Source: Methylacidiphilales bacterium
GTDB taxonomy: Bacteria > Verrucomicrobiota > Verrucomicrobiia > Methylacidiphilales > UBA1321
NCBI GenBank assembly: GCA_021272315.1
Contig: JAJSLI010000035.1
Span: forward strand, 1-63,460
DNA length: 63,460 nucleotides
Direction of reading: 5' to 3'
Below, one piece after another: positions 8,877 through 17,503 of this stretch. Within the stretch, counting starts at the first letter, position 1, and each line of letters begins with the position of its first letter. The notes beneath the pieces were generated by a model. It saw nothing but the letters and a program-made list of their open reading frames with translations. It made no database searches and was not told where the DNA came from. A program made the position numbers and the translations under genes.

Positions 8877-9113
8877 TGGTGACGGGACTACCCGGCCCTC
8901 GCTACCACCCCAGGGTTACAGAACATTGTGCCCGCATAGCGTGAAGACATGCCTGGATTAGTGTGTTTGCAAATAGGACAAGACTGCACAGGATCGCCAC
9001 GCGCCCTGTCGTATTTTTGACACTATTCTCCATGGTGTAGGGTTTGAAAGTAAAAGAATCCCGGTCCGACTTTCGCCATTGCCGGGGGGCGGAGGGCGCG
9101 ATAAGGATAGAGC

Positions 9114-9632
9114 ATGATCTATTGGCGGTCCTTGTGCTGTTTCGGCCTGTTGGCGGGGATGGCGGGGCATGGCATGGCGGGGGAGACATTCAGCGTCACG
9201 GCGTCCGCTTTCGCGCAGGGCCAGCCGATCCCGGCCCGGTTTGCGTTGGCCGGGGACAACCGTTCGCCCGAGCTCCGAGTGGAGAATACGCCGGAAAAAG
9301 CGCGCACGCTCGTGCTGATCGTGGATGATCCCGACGCTCCCTCGGGGGTGTGGACCCACTGGTTGGTCTGGAACCTGTCGGCGGATACCCGTTCGATCGC
9401 CGAGGGAACGCTGCCGTCCGAGGCCCGGGAGGGGCAAAACAGTTTCGGCCATGTGCGCTACGACGGGCCGTCGCCACCGAGCGGCACGCACCGCTATTTC
9501 TTCCGCTTGTACGCGCTCGACACGACCCTTTCGCTGACGACAGGTTCGAGTCGAGCGGCGCTGGAGGCGGCCATGGATGGCCACATCGTGGGAATTACCG
9601 AGACGTTCGGGACTTATTCGGCGTCGCCATGA
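9114..9632 (+). CDS. YbhB/YbcL-type PEBP (Raf-kinase-inhibitor-like) protein, secreted
   Basis: A 172-residue phosphatidylethanolamine-binding-protein fold with an N-terminal signal peptide (about 1-22). Family landmarks in order: FALAGDNRSPELRVE, the DDPDAPSGVWTHWLVWNL core (residues Asp and His of the ligand pocket), NSFGHVRYDGPSPPSGTHRYFFRLYALD, and a C-terminal HIVGITETFGTY helix and strand. The signal peptide predicts a periplasmic location. The cellular role in bacteria is unknown. The next gene starts 7 bp later. Confidence 0.93.
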   Translation: MIYWRSLCCFGLLAGMAGHGMAGETFSVTASAFAQGQPIPARFALAGDNRSPELRVENTPEKARTLVLIVDDPDAPSGVWTHWLVWNLSADTRSIAEGTLPSEAREGQNSFGHVRYDGPSPPSGTHRYFFRLYALDTTLSLTTGSSRAALEAAMDGHIVGITETFGTYSASP

Positions 9633-9639
9633 CCCGTCT

Positions 9640-11163
9640 ATGCAAGCGATCCGACGCGGGGGACTGGGGTTTTGGGTGCAAAAGGAAACCTATTGGCTGA
9701 CGCGCTTCGTGATGTTGCGCTGGCTGGGGTTCATCTATCTGGTGGCCTTCTACATCGCGGCGCGGCAACTGGTGCCGCTGGTCGGCGCGCACGGCCTCAC
9801 GCCCGCGCCGCTGTTTCTCGAGCAGTTGCGGCAAAACGGCGTGGGTTTCACGTCGCTGCCGATGTTTTTTTGGTTCGATTGCTCGGACACGGCGCTGCGG
9901 GTGGTGCCGTGGATCGGGGTGGCGCTGTCGTGCGTGGTACTGGCGGGTTACGCCAACGCGCTGATCATGGCCGTGCTCTGGATGCTCTACATGTCGATCG
10001 TGCACGTGGGGCAGACGTGGTACGGCTACGGTTGGGAGATCCAGCTTTTGGAGACGGGGTTCCTGGCGATTTTTCTGTGCCCGCTGCTCGACGCGCGGCC
10101 GTTTCCGTCGCGGGCGCCGCCGCTGCCGGTGATCTTTTTGTTCCGCTGGCTGATCGTGCGGATCATGCTCGGCTCGGCGCTGATCAAGCTGCGCGGGGAC
10201 TCGTGCTGGACTGATTTCACCGCGCTCTATTATTTTTTCGAGACGCAGCCGATCCCGAACCCGGTCAGCGCCTGGTTTCATTTTTTGCCCCATCCCCTTT
10301 TACGGTTTGGCGTGGGGGTGACCTATTTGGTGGAACTGGTGGCGCCGTTTTTCGCCTTCTGGCCGCGTTGGGGCCGGACGATCGCGGGTTTGCTCATGGC
10401 CGGCTTCCAGTCGACGCTGATCGTCAGCGGGAATTTTTCGTTTTTCAACTTCCTGACCATCCTCCCCGCGTTGGCCTGCTTGGATGACCGCTTCTGGGGG
10501 CTCTTTTTTCCCATCTGGCTGAAGAGCCGCGCGATTGAAGCCAGGCTGGCGGAAAAACCGAGCTGGCCCATGCGGGGAACGGCCTGGGCGGTGACGGCCC
10601 TGGTAGCGGTGCTGAGTATCAACCCGGTGGTGAATCTTCTCTCGCCGAACCAAATGATGAACACCTCGTTTGACCCGCTGGAATTGGTGAACACCTACGG
10701 CGCGTTCGGCACCGTGGGGCGGGACCGCCCGACGATTATTTTCGAGGGGAGCAATAGCGCCGACCCGGCGACCGCGACCGATTGGAAGGAGTATCCCTAC
10801 GCGGCGGGGCCGTGGGACCCGGCGCGCGCGCCGGTGCAGGTCGCGCCCTACCAGCCCCATCTCGACTGGCAGCTCTGGTTCGCGGCGATGGGCGATTACC
10901 GGGAATATCCGTGGTCGCTGAATTTGGTCTGGAAATTGTTGCACAACGATCCCGACACGCTGGGTCTTTTCGGGGGCAATCCGTTTCCGGACCATCCGCC
11001 GCGTTATATCCAGGCGGTGCTTTACAACTACAAGTTCGCCCCGCCGGGCAACCCGGAGCACGTTTACTGGACGCGCGAGCGGCTGGGCCTGTGGCTTCCG
11101 CCCCTTTCCGTCGACGACGCGCAGTTGAAAGAGGCCTTGCACGCGGAGGGATGGCTGCCGTGA
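9640..11163 (+). CDS. Lipase maturation factor family membrane protein
   Basis: A 507-residue protein with about eight membrane segments in the first 330 residues and a soluble C-terminal domain (from about 350). It matches the LMF family: YWLTRFVMLRWLGFIYLVAF near the start, MLGSALIKLRGD.CW.D.TAL.Y.FETQPIPNP, FNFLTILPALACLDD, and a C-terminal half with NTYGAFG.V...R and WE(Y)PYAAGPWDPAR..VQVAPYQPHLDWQLWFAA. Vertebrate LMF1 helps fold lipases in the ER; the bacterial function is not established. ATG 9640 was preferred over in-frame 9577, which would overlap the PEBP gene. Probably co-transcribed with that gene. Confidence 0.9.
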   Translation: MQAIRRGGLGFWVQKETYWLTRFVMLRWLGFIYLVAFYIAARQLVPLVGAHGLTPAPLFLEQLRQNGVGFTSLPMFFWFDCSDTALRVVPWIGVALSCVVLAGYANALIMAVLWMLYMSIVHVGQTWYGYGWEIQLLETGFLAIFLCPLLDARPFPSRAPPLPVIFLFRWLIVRIMLGSALIKLRGDSCWTDFTALYYFFETQPIPNPVSAWFHFLPHPLLRFGVGVTYLVELVAPFFAFWPRWGRTIAGLLMAGFQSTLIVSGNFSFFNFLTILPALACLDDRFWGLFFPIWLKSRAIEARLAEKPSWPMRGTAWAVTALVAVLSINPVVNLLSPNQMMNTSFDPLELVNTYGAFGTVGRDRPTIIFEGSNSADPATATDWKEYPYAAGPWDPARAPVQVAPYQPHLDWQLWFAAMGDYREYPWSLNLVWKLLHNDPDTLGLFGGNPFPDHPPRYIQAVLYNYKFAPPGNPEHVYWTRERLGLWLPPLSVDDAQLKEALHAEGWLP

Positions 11164-11246
11164 TCCTTCGTTTGCTTATTCCAGTGGTCTTGGCAGTGTC
11201 TTGATTTGAAAACCACCGCGCAAGCATCTATAGTGGCCCAAAAGAA

Positions 11247-11370
11247 ATGAATGATCCCGTAACAACGCCAAACCAAGTCTCTTAGAATCGACCTTCCGTT
11301 TGAAGATGTCCTCAAAGCCTTTCTTCAAACGCCTCCGCCCAAGAAGATGAAGGCAAAGAAGAAAAAATAG
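11247..11370 (+). pseudogene. Remnant of a small lysine-tailed protein gene (frame-disrupted)
   Basis: An ATG at 11247 opens MNDPVTTPNQV and stops after 12 codons. A second frame, closed by TAA at 11260, then reads QTKSLRIDLPFEDVLKAF and ends in a lysine-rich tail at TAG 11370, two bases before the next start codon. The two frames together look like a small acidic-core, lysine-tailed protein of about 40 residues broken by a one-base indel. The tight spacing to 11373 suggests the pair was once an operon. A sequencing error is equally possible. Confidence 0.3.
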
Positions 11371-11372
11371 CT

Positions 11373-11777
11373 ATGACAAGGGAGCTTAACATCAGGGCGA
11401 TTTTAATCGGATTTGCTACCATGTTTGGCCTGGCATTTTTAATGGCGTTCGCACTTTCTATCGCGCCCTTGATTATCCCCCTCCATAGCTTCCCTACGGG
11501 CGATAGATTGAGGAAGGATGTAAGTGTCTTTCTCTTCATTCAGGAACTGATTTGTCGATTTTCCGGTGGTTTCGTTACAGGATGGCTAGCAAAGCGCGAT
11601 CAAGTTAAAAACGCATTCGCGCTAGTTATTCTGGATTTGGTATTGGCTAGAATCACAACCCTATTCGCACCTAGCGGACCTATCTTACACCTTCTTATGG
11701 ATATTATGATGAGAGCAGTTCTAATCCTCTGCGGGGCCTATTTGGCTAAGTTAGCCTTCCGGCGAATGGGTTTGTAA
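11373..11777 (+). CDS. Hypothetical membrane protein
   Basis: A 134-residue protein with about four hydrophobic segments (roughly 9-35, 52-68, 80-97 and 107-128). I do not recognise a family. A GGFVTGWLAKR motif after the second segment recalls small integral membrane proteins whose family function is unknown. The gene is more AT-rich than the flanking enzymes and follows the small broken frame at 11247-11370 by two bases. Confidence 0.6.
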   Translation: MTRELNIRAILIGFATMFGLAFLMAFALSIAPLIIPLHSFPTGDRLRKDVSVFLFIQELICRFSGGFVTGWLAKRDQVKNAFALVILDLVLARITTLFAPSGPILHLLMDIMMRAVLILCGAYLAKLAFRRMGL

Positions 11778-11916
11778 AAGGGATAACTCCGAAATAATAT
11801 TCTTTGGCCAAAAATTGCCAGGTTATCCTGTCAGGCTCCTGCTTAATTTCAAACTGAGCCACTACTCCTATTCCCGCGGTCTTGCCCTATTTTAAACAGG
11901 CCTTAGGTTGAAAGTA

Positions 11917-12447
11917 ATGACCCTTTACTCCCTTCTCGAAAGTCCGCTCGGGGAATTACTGCTCATCGCCCACGACGATTCGCTCAACGGAATTTATTTC
12001 ACCGACCAGCACCACGCGCCGCAGGTCCATCCCGACTGGGTCCGCCGCGATGACGCCCCCGTCTTCGGCGAGTTGCGCAAGCAGTTGCGCGAATACACCG
12101 CGGGCGAGCGCCAGGTCTTCGACCTTCCGATCGAGTTGACCGGTACCAAGTTTCAGGTCGGCGTCTGGCAGCAAATTCTCGCCATTCCGTTTGGGGAGAC
12201 CGTCACCTACACCGAATTGGCAAATCGGATCGGCGACCCGCAGGCCGTGCGCGCCGTCGGCGCCGCCGCCGGGGCAAACCCGATCTGCTGGGTCCTCCCA
12301 TGCCACCGCGTCGTCGGCAAGGACGGCTCGCTCACCGGTTATGCCGGGGGCCTCACCCGCAAGAAGGCGCTGCTCGATTTCGAGGCGGCACGGCACGCGG
12401 GCCGTGAGATCGTCCTGGCTTGGGACGAGCCCGCCTGCATTCCTTAA
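11917..12447 (+). CDS. ogt: Methylated-DNA--[protein]-cysteine S-methyltransferase
   Basis: A 176-residue suicide DNA-repair protein that moves the alkyl group from O6-alkylguanine or O4-alkylthymine to its own cysteine. The N-terminal ribonuclease-H-like domain (1-85) is followed by the DNA-binding/active-site domain with FQVGVWQQILAIPFGETVTYTELA, the Arg finger region RAVG, and the PCHRVVG motif with acceptor Cys129. The length fits Ogt/MGMT. A TTG three codons upstream (11908) is an alternative start; ATG 11917 has AGG at suitable distance. It lies alone between a membrane protein and a convergent operon. Confidence 0.96.
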   Translation: MTLYSLLESPLGELLLIAHDDSLNGIYFTDQHHAPQVHPDWVRRDDAPVFGELRKQLREYTAGERQVFDLPIELTGTKFQVGVWQQILAIPFGETVTYTELANRIGDPQAVRAVGAAAGANPICWVLPCHRVVGKDGSLTGYAGGLTRKKALLDFEAARHAGREIVLAWDEPACIP

Positions 12448-12544
12448 AAGTTGCCTGAAAAGTCGACACCGGAAGGCAAAATAAAGCCGTGCACAAGGCC
12501 CCGGGGCCGCAAGCGTGTGATTTCGCGCGGAGGACCGAAGACGC

Positions 12545-12585
12545 CACGGAGGAGAAACCTCTTCATTCCTCTTCCGCCCTCCGTG
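12545..12585. terminator. Stem-loop between convergent genes
   Basis: CACGGAGG (12545-12552) pairs with CCTCCGTG (12578-12585) across a 25-base pyrimidine-rich loop. It sits between the convergent ogt and HAAS genes, where a bidirectional terminator would be expected. No T-tract is adjacent, so this is only suggestive. Confidence 0.3.
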
Positions 12586-12641
12586 CGAAACCGTTCCTCA
12601 CTGGGGCAAACTGAGCCTCCGTTCAACTGCATGGTTACGGC

Positions 12642-13376
12642 TCAGCCGTCAATGAGCCAGTCGTCTTCCGACGCGACCCGCTTGCCTTCGCGATAGAGCA
12701 GGAATTGGAAAGCGAGAAGCGTCAGCAGGAAGGCTGGCATGATGATGGCAAAGTGGTCGGTGATTTGTGCGGTGTCATTCAGAATGGGGTCAAGGGATTT
12801 TAGCAAAGGCGGCACGTTGGCCGGCGTGTAATGGCTGATGACATTCCCATGATGCAACCCATAGGGAACCCACGCGCCTACGGCGAGCCCTCCGGCCACA
12901 ACAACGCCCGCGGCCATGCCTCCAACCGCGACGACTCCAAGTGTCATCCCACCGCTCGCAATACCACCCATCCCGAATCCGCCCCAGGCGAAAAGCAAGC
13001 CCAACGCAAAACCACCGACGCTAAAAAGGCCGCAACAAAAGCCGCCGAAGGTGAATATTCCCATGGCATAGCCGCCCATGGCAAAAATGCCAACCGCCCT
13101 CGGTCCGATGGCAATGACGCCGCGAGCGGTGCCATGCGTGCGGATATCGATCCACGGGAAAGGCCCGCGAAGCTTGTAGCCGATGATCTTGGGCGAGCCA
13201 TGCTGGCGCAGCGCTTCCAGCGTGGCTTCCTCGCGCGGAACGCCGCTCTTGATGAGATCGTCAACTTTTTGCAGCAGGTGGTCCTTCAATTCCTTCCGAA
13301 TGGCTTCGGCCTTCGGTCCAGGCTTGTTGGCATAAACGAGGACACGGTCGAGATAACGATCAAGGATGCTGTTCAT
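12642..13376 (-). CDS. HAAS-domain membrane protein with glycine-rich decapeptide repeats
   Basis: 244 residues. The N-terminus (1-70, MNSILDRYLDRVL...EEATLEALRQHGSP) is a helical HAAS/DUF1700-type signalling domain usually paired with PadR regulators. Residues 80-165 form seven or eight units of the pattern G-G-x-A-x-G-(4 hydrophobic), such as FAMGGYAMGIFTFGG, and a hydrophobic segment lies near 205-225. ATG 13376 overlaps the stop of the PadR gene as ATGA, which fixes the start and implies coupling. The glycine repeat could form a beta-solenoid or close-packed membrane helices. Function is unknown, but it probably transmits the PadR-linked envelope signal. Confidence 0.8.
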   Translation of the reverse strand: MNSILDRYLDRVLVYANKPGPKAEAIRKELKDHLLQKVDDLIKSGVPREEATLEALRQHGSPKIIGYKLRGPFPWIDIRTHGTARGVIAIGPRAVGIFAMGGYAMGIFTFGGFCCGLFSVGGFALGLLFAWGGFGMGGIASGGMTLGVVAVGGMAAGVVVAGGLAVGAWVPYGLHHGNVISHYTPANVPPLLKSLDPILNDTAQITDHFAIIMPAFLLTLLAFQFLLYREGKRVASEDDWLIDG

Positions 13377-13762
13377 AGGGCGGTTTCGAGGCGGGTTGTG
13401 GGTTGGAAAGAGTCCGGCGCGGGACGGTCGCCCAGCACCGTGCCCATGACTTTCTTGAGAGTGGCCCACTGGAGACGATTGTTGGAGAGCGCCTTTTTAC
13501 CCTTGGGGGTAATCCGGTAATAGCGGCGCTGCCGCCCGTTTTCACCTGCGCGCCAGGAGGATTGGATCAGGTCCCGCTCCTCCAGCCGGTGCAGGACGGG
13601 ATAAATCGTCCCTTCGCCCGTTTCCAAAAGGCCGGGAGCCGTGGCGTTGAGATCCTGAACGATCTGGTAACCGTAGCTCGGCCCGGCGCTGAGCACGGCC
13701 AGCAACAGGGTCTCCATGTTGCCGTCGAGGGATTTCTTGGAAAGTTTCATACTGGACGGCAT
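13373..13762 (-). CDS. PadR family transcriptional regulator
   Basis: A 129-residue winged-helix repressor: LLLAVLSAGPSYGYQIVQDL, GTIYPVLHRLEERDLI (recognition helix and wing) and YYRITPKGKKAL are textbook PadR features. The C-terminal dimerisation helix is short, as in the PadR-s1 class. A GTAAGG sequence supports ATG 13762 as start, though an ATG four codons in is possible. It overlaps the downstream HAAS-domain gene by four bases. The usual arrangement is autoregulation of a PadR/membrane-protein operon in response to envelope signals. Confidence 0.95.
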   Translation of the reverse strand: MPSSMKLSKKSLDGNMETLLLAVLSAGPSYGYQIVQDLNATAPGLLETGEGTIYPVLHRLEERDLIQSSWRAGENGRQRRYYRITPKGKKALSNNRLQWATLKKVMGTVLGDRPAPDSFQPTTRLETAL

Positions 13763-13863
13763 CTAGCCTTACAGCATAAGGTATCAACGTCAAACACTTT
13801 TTTTCTGCCCGCCCCGGCCTTGCCCTCTTTGAAAACACACTCTACAGTGCGGGTAATCCAACC

Positions 13864-14535
13864 ATGAAAACCATCCTCATTCTTTGTCTCTCTCTCTTCC
13901 TGCTGGCGCCGCTGGCCTGCGCGGACGATATCAACGAGCGCATTGCCGACGCGACGACGATGCTGGAAAATAAACAGGGCTCGCTTTCACCCATTCCGCA
14001 GGAGCTCTTGGATAACGCGCGCGGGATCGCGTTTGCCATCATCACCAAGGGCGGAATCGGGATCGGCGGAATGGGCGGCGAGGGCATCGTTCTGCTGCAC
14101 TACAAGTCCGGCGCGCCGCCCTCGTGGTCGGCTCCGTCGGCGTTCAACATCAGTGGCGGGAGCATCGGCGCGCAGTTGGGCTTTTCGCAAATCAAGTATA
14201 TCATTATTCTCAATACGGATGCGGCGGTGCGTCAGTTCGCGGGCCAGGGCAAGATGAAGTGGGACGCCACGGCGATGGGCACGGCGGGTTCGGACACGGC
14301 CGTGGAGAGCGAATCGACTCACGAACTTTCCCAGCAGGCGGTGATCATTTACCGGGACTCGGGCGGCATTTTCGGCGGGGCGACCCTTGGCGGAAGCACG
14401 GTCGAAACGAAAGACTCGGTGAACCAGGACGCCTACGGCTCCGGTATCTACGTGCGTGATATTTTCAACGGCACGGTGCCGCCGCCCCACCGGGCGGATC
14501 GGCTTTACCGTCTGCTCAACGGGCAGCGGCAGTAG
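13864..14535 (+). CDS. SYLF-domain (Ysc84-like) lipid-binding protein, secreted
   Basis: A 223-residue protein with a signal peptide (1-20) followed by a SYLF domain across the whole mature part: helical NERIADATTMLENK, then KGGIGIGGMGGEGIVL, SGGSIGAQLGFSQIKYIIILN and GSDTAVE. SYLF domains bind phosphoinositides or other lipids in eukaryotes; bacterial members are periplasmic or outer-membrane proteins often induced by stress. A close paralogue lies at 52542-53228. This copy lacks the 18-bp dyad found in front of the paralogue. The dihydrouridine synthase starts 16 bp later. Confidence 0.93.
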   Translation: MKTILILCLSLFLLAPLACADDINERIADATTMLENKQGSLSPIPQELLDNARGIAFAIITKGGIGIGGMGGEGIVLLHYKSGAPPSWSAPSAFNISGGSIGAQLGFSQIKYIIILNTDAAVRQFAGQGKMKWDATAMGTAGSDTAVESESTHELSQQAVIIYRDSGGIFGGATLGGSTVETKDSVNQDAYGSGIYVRDIFNGTVPPPHRADRLYRLLNGQRQ

Positions 14536-14551
14536 CCGCCGGCAAGGCGCG

Positions 14552-15559
14552 ATGCGCGATTTGCTTCCCGAGAACAGGCCGCTGCTGGTCCTGGCCCCGA
14601 TGCAGGACGTCACGGACCTGCCGTTCTGGCGGGTCATGTCGCGCTACGGCGGGCCCGACGTCTACTACACGGAATATTTCCGGGTGCACGGCGATTCGCG
14701 CCCGGAGCGGCACATTCTCCGGGCGATCGAGGAAAACCCTGGCGACCGTCCGGTCATCGCGCAGATGATCGGGCAGGACCTCGCGGCGTTGCGGCGCACG
14801 GCGTTGGACTTGCAGAAGCGGAAGATCGCCGGGATCGACCTGAACCTCGGCTGCCCCGCGCCGATCGTCTGCCGCAAGGAGGCGGGGGGCGGCCTGCTGC
14901 GGAACCCGGAAAAGATCGACGCGATTTTGCGCGAAGTGCGCGCGACGGTGCATCTGCGCTTCACGGTGAAGACGCGCATCGGCTTCGACACGCCGGAGGA
15001 ATTTCCCGCGCTGCTCGATTTGTTCCGGCGCCATCCCATCGACGCGCTGACCGTGCACGGGCGCACCGTGCGCGAAATGTACCGGCCCGTCGTCCACTAC
15101 GACGCCATCGCGCGGGCGGTGCGGCTGATGCCCTGCCCGGTCTTCGCCAACGGCAACGTGCGCTGCGCTGGCTCGGCCCGCCGCGTCGTGGAACTGACGG
15201 GCGCGAGCGGCCTGATGATCGGGCGCGGCGCGATCCGCAACCCATGGCTTTTCACGCAAATTCGCGAGGCATGGACGTTCGGCGAAGTGCGGACGCGGCC
15301 CACGCTGGCCGACCTGCGCGGCTACATTGAGCGGCTTTACGAAGAGACGCGCGACCCGGCCATCCGCGAGGGAGGGATGGTCGGCAAGATGAAAAAATAT
15401 CTCGGCTACATCGCGCCCGGCATCGGCGAAGACGATGCGTTTTGGAAGGAAATCCGGCCCGTGCTCACCCTGCGAGAGCTGTTCGCGGTCTGCGATCGGC
15501 ACCTTTCCACGGATGCCCCGTTTCCGCCGACTGAGGTCGTTTTAAACACCGCGTCGTAA
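14552..15559 (+). CDS. tRNA-dihydrouridine synthase
   Basis: A 335-residue FMN-dependent TIM-barrel enzyme that reduces uridines in the tRNA D-loop. Landmarks: LVLAPMQDVTDLPFW at the N-terminus, YTEYF, the GIDLNLGCPAP motif near residue 97-104, TVKTRIG, LTVHGRT, PVFANGNV and LMIGRGAIRNPWLF (FMN phosphate binding), then the C-terminal helical domain with KMKKYLGY. The start at 14552 gives the usual Dus N-terminus; an open frame extends back into the SYLF gene but is its shadow. DusA/B/C subclass is not assigned. Confidence 0.94.
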   Translation: MRDLLPENRPLLVLAPMQDVTDLPFWRVMSRYGGPDVYYTEYFRVHGDSRPERHILRAIEENPGDRPVIAQMIGQDLAALRRTALDLQKRKIAGIDLNLGCPAPIVCRKEAGGGLLRNPEKIDAILREVRATVHLRFTVKTRIGFDTPEEFPALLDLFRRHPIDALTVHGRTVREMYRPVVHYDAIARAVRLMPCPVFANGNVRCAGSARRVVELTGASGLMIGRGAIRNPWLFTQIREAWTFGEVRTRPTLADLRGYIERLYEETRDPAIREGGMVGKMKKYLGYIAPGIGEDDAFWKEIRPVLTLRELFAVCDRHLSTDAPFPPTEVVLNTAS

Positions 15560-15591
15560 ATCGTATATTGATGCGCATGATGGCCGTTGAA

Positions 15592-15686
15592 CCACCCTGT
15601 CAGGGTGGTGATCATATAGCCCAGGGTTGGCGCAGCAGCGCCTACCCTGGGTACTCGTTAGGGAAGGGCGCAACCCTGTAAGGGTT
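15592..15686. repeat. Cluster of three extragenic palindromes
   Basis: Three hairpins in a row: CCACCCTG/CAGGGTGG (15592-15608), a long stem CCCAGGGT-GGCGC paired with GCGCC-ACCCTGGG (15620-15651, one T:T mismatch) and AACCCT/AGGGTT (15672-15686). This composition is typical of the interspersed palindromic repeats seen between genes in Planctomycetes and Verrucomicrobia. It occupies nearly the whole gap between dus and the flavoprotein gene. A different palindrome set at 54311-54352 may be related. Confidence 0.7.
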
Positions 15687-15718
15687 GAAGCCGATTAGCG
15701 CGAAAGAACTATTGCGAA

Positions 15719-16927
15719 ATGAACTCAAGGCCTACGGTCGATGCGGTGGTGATCGGCGCGGGCGCGGCGGGCCTGATGTGCGCGATCACCGCGGGCCAAC
15801 GCGGACGGACGGTCACGGTGCTGGAGCGGGCCGGGCGGATCGGGAATAAAATTCTGATTTCGGGCGGTGGACGCTGCAATTTCACCAACGTGAACGCCGG
15901 GCCGGAAAATTTTCTCTCGGCCCGGCCCGATTTTTGCCGGTCCGCCCTGGCGCGATACCGGCCGGAGGATTTCATTGCGCTGGTCGAGCGGCACGGGATC
16001 GCCTACCACGAGAAAAAACTGGGACAATTGTTTTGCGACGGCAGTTCGCGCGAAATCGTCGAGATGCTGCGGCGCGAATGCGAAGACGCGGGCGTGGAGA
16101 TTCGCACCGGTGTGGACGTGAAATCGGTGCGGCGCGTGGAACAGGACGGGACTTTCGAAATCGAGACTGCACAGGGTCCGTTCACGGCGCGGCGGCTGGT
16201 GATCGCGACGGGCGGCCTGTCGCTGCCGAAACTGGGCGCGACCGATTTCGCCTATCGCATCGCGGAACAGTTCGGGCTCAAGCTGGTCCCGGTGCGGGCC
16301 GGGCTGGTGCCTTTCACCTTCGGAGGCGAGGCGCTCGAGTTTTGCTGCGGCCTGAGCGGAATTTCCGCCGCGTGCTCGGTGCGGGTCGAGGACGCGACGG
16401 GCCGTCCGCGCGGCCGGGAGTTCACGGAACAATTTTTGTTCACGCACCGCGGGCTGAGCGGTCCGGCCATGCTCCAGGCGTCGTCGTTCTGGCAGGCGCC
16501 GGCGAAATTGCGGGTGAACCTGTTTCCCGAGGGCGGAGCGCGGGCGTGGCTGGAGGAAAATCGCGGGTCGGGGATGCGGCTCGACACGCTGCTGGCGCGG
16601 CGCTTCCCGGAACGGTTCGCGACGGCATGGGCGGCGGCGCTCGCTCCCCTGCGTCCAGTGCGAGATTACAAATCGCCCGAGCTGGACGACGTGGCGCGGC
16701 GGCTGGAGAACTGGAAACTCGAACCGGCGGGTACCGAGGGCTACGCGACGGCGGAGGTCACGGTGGGCGGAATCGACACGGGCGAACTCTCGTCGAAGAC
16801 GATGGAGGCGCGCGCCGTGCCGGGACTTTATTTCATCGGCGAGGCGGTCGACGTAACCGGTTGGCTGGGCGGTTACAATTTTCAGTGGGCCTGGGCCTCC
16901 GGCCACGCCTGCGGCGAGGCGGTGTGA
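15719..16927 (+). CDS. HI0933/YhiN-family FAD-dependent oxidoreductase
   Basis: A 402-residue flavoprotein with the dinucleotide fold VIGAGAAGLMCAITAGQRG at residue 10, the family signature NKILISGGGRCNFTN at about 42-56, the second glycine motif LVIATGGLSLPKLGATDFAY, the FLFTHRGLSGPAMLQAS segment and the C-terminal FIGEAVDVTGWLGGYNFQWAWASG that closes the FAD site. Members include gut BaiN proteins, proposed to act on bile acids, but most have no known substrate. Length is normal. It stands alone between extragenic palindromes and a convergent hypothetical gene. Confidence 0.95.
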   Translation: MNSRPTVDAVVIGAGAAGLMCAITAGQRGRTVTVLERAGRIGNKILISGGGRCNFTNVNAGPENFLSARPDFCRSALARYRPEDFIALVERHGIAYHEKKLGQLFCDGSSREIVEMLRRECEDAGVEIRTGVDVKSVRRVEQDGTFEIETAQGPFTARRLVIATGGLSLPKLGATDFAYRIAEQFGLKLVPVRAGLVPFTFGGEALEFCCGLSGISAACSVRVEDATGRPRGREFTEQFLFTHRGLSGPAMLQASSFWQAPAKLRVNLFPEGGARAWLEENRGSGMRLDTLLARRFPERFATAWAAALAPLRPVRDYKSPELDDVARRLENWKLEPAGTEGYATAEVTVGGIDTGELSSKTMEARAVPGLYFIGEAVDVTGWLGGYNFQWAWASGHACGEAV

Positions 16928-16963
16928 GGAATAGGCATCTATCTAAAACACCTTTAACTGCCT

Positions 16964-17356
16964 TTATTTTGATTTAACAGGTTCAACTATGGTGCCATCC
17001 ATCAAAATTACTACCTCATAAGTACTTCCTGGCCCCTCCATGGGATCGGGAGATTCCATAATTATTTCGTAATACCACCGATCAACTAATTTTGCCCAAA
17101 TCAATGAGATTGTCATAACTTTCAACTTTTGGCTGGGCCACTCCTTTGCCGCGTATTTTTGGGCTATAGCTTCAGCAGACTTTAATGAGAGCGGCGGATT
17201 ATCGGAATTGGTCCATGCAGGGCTCTTGTCCAGCATTCCCTCAGTTATTATGTAGTTATACGTTTGCCCCTGAGACTCAAAGCCAAACTGAACAATGGGA
17301 TCGTTTGTATCTTGTGCTAATAGGATCAAAGCTAATGCTAGAGGCTGAATGGTCAT
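16964..17356 (-). CDS. Small secreted hypothetical protein
   Basis: A 130-residue protein with a short hydrophobic N-terminus (1-14) that may be a signal peptide. The remainder looks globular, with alternating strand and helix (QTYNYIITEG, AEAIAQKYAAKEWP, DRWYYEIIME, YEVVILMDGTIVEP) reminiscent of a PepSY-like or cystatin-like small domain. I do not recognise a family. The gene is AT-rich relative to the flanking flavoprotein gene. Confidence 0.6.
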   Translation of the reverse strand: MTIQPLALALILLAQDTNDPIVQFGFESQGQTYNYIITEGMLDKSPAWTNSDNPPLSLKSAEAIAQKYAAKEWPSQKLKVMTISLIWAKLVDRWYYEIIMESPDPMEGPGSTYEVVILMDGTIVEPVKSK

Positions 17357-17461
17357 ATTGTTAGTGTTTCAGTCTTCCCTCGTTCCCAAATTGCACTTGA
17401 GAACGCACATGCTGAGGCAATTTCATTGCCGATCCCGGCACGATAACATCCGTTGGGTCAG

Positions 17462-17480
17462 CGCGAAATGAAATTTCGCG
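17462..17480 (-). terminator. Short perfect stem-loop after the SGNH lipoprotein gene
   Basis: CGCGAAAT (17462-17469), loop GAA, ATTTCGCG (17473-17480). It lies about 23 bp downstream of the minus-strand stop codon at 17504. There is no T-tract on the minus strand after the stem, so it may be a factor-dependent terminator or mRNA end protector. Confidence 0.4.
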
Positions 17481-17503
17481 GGAACAGGTAAGGGATGTTT
17501 TTA

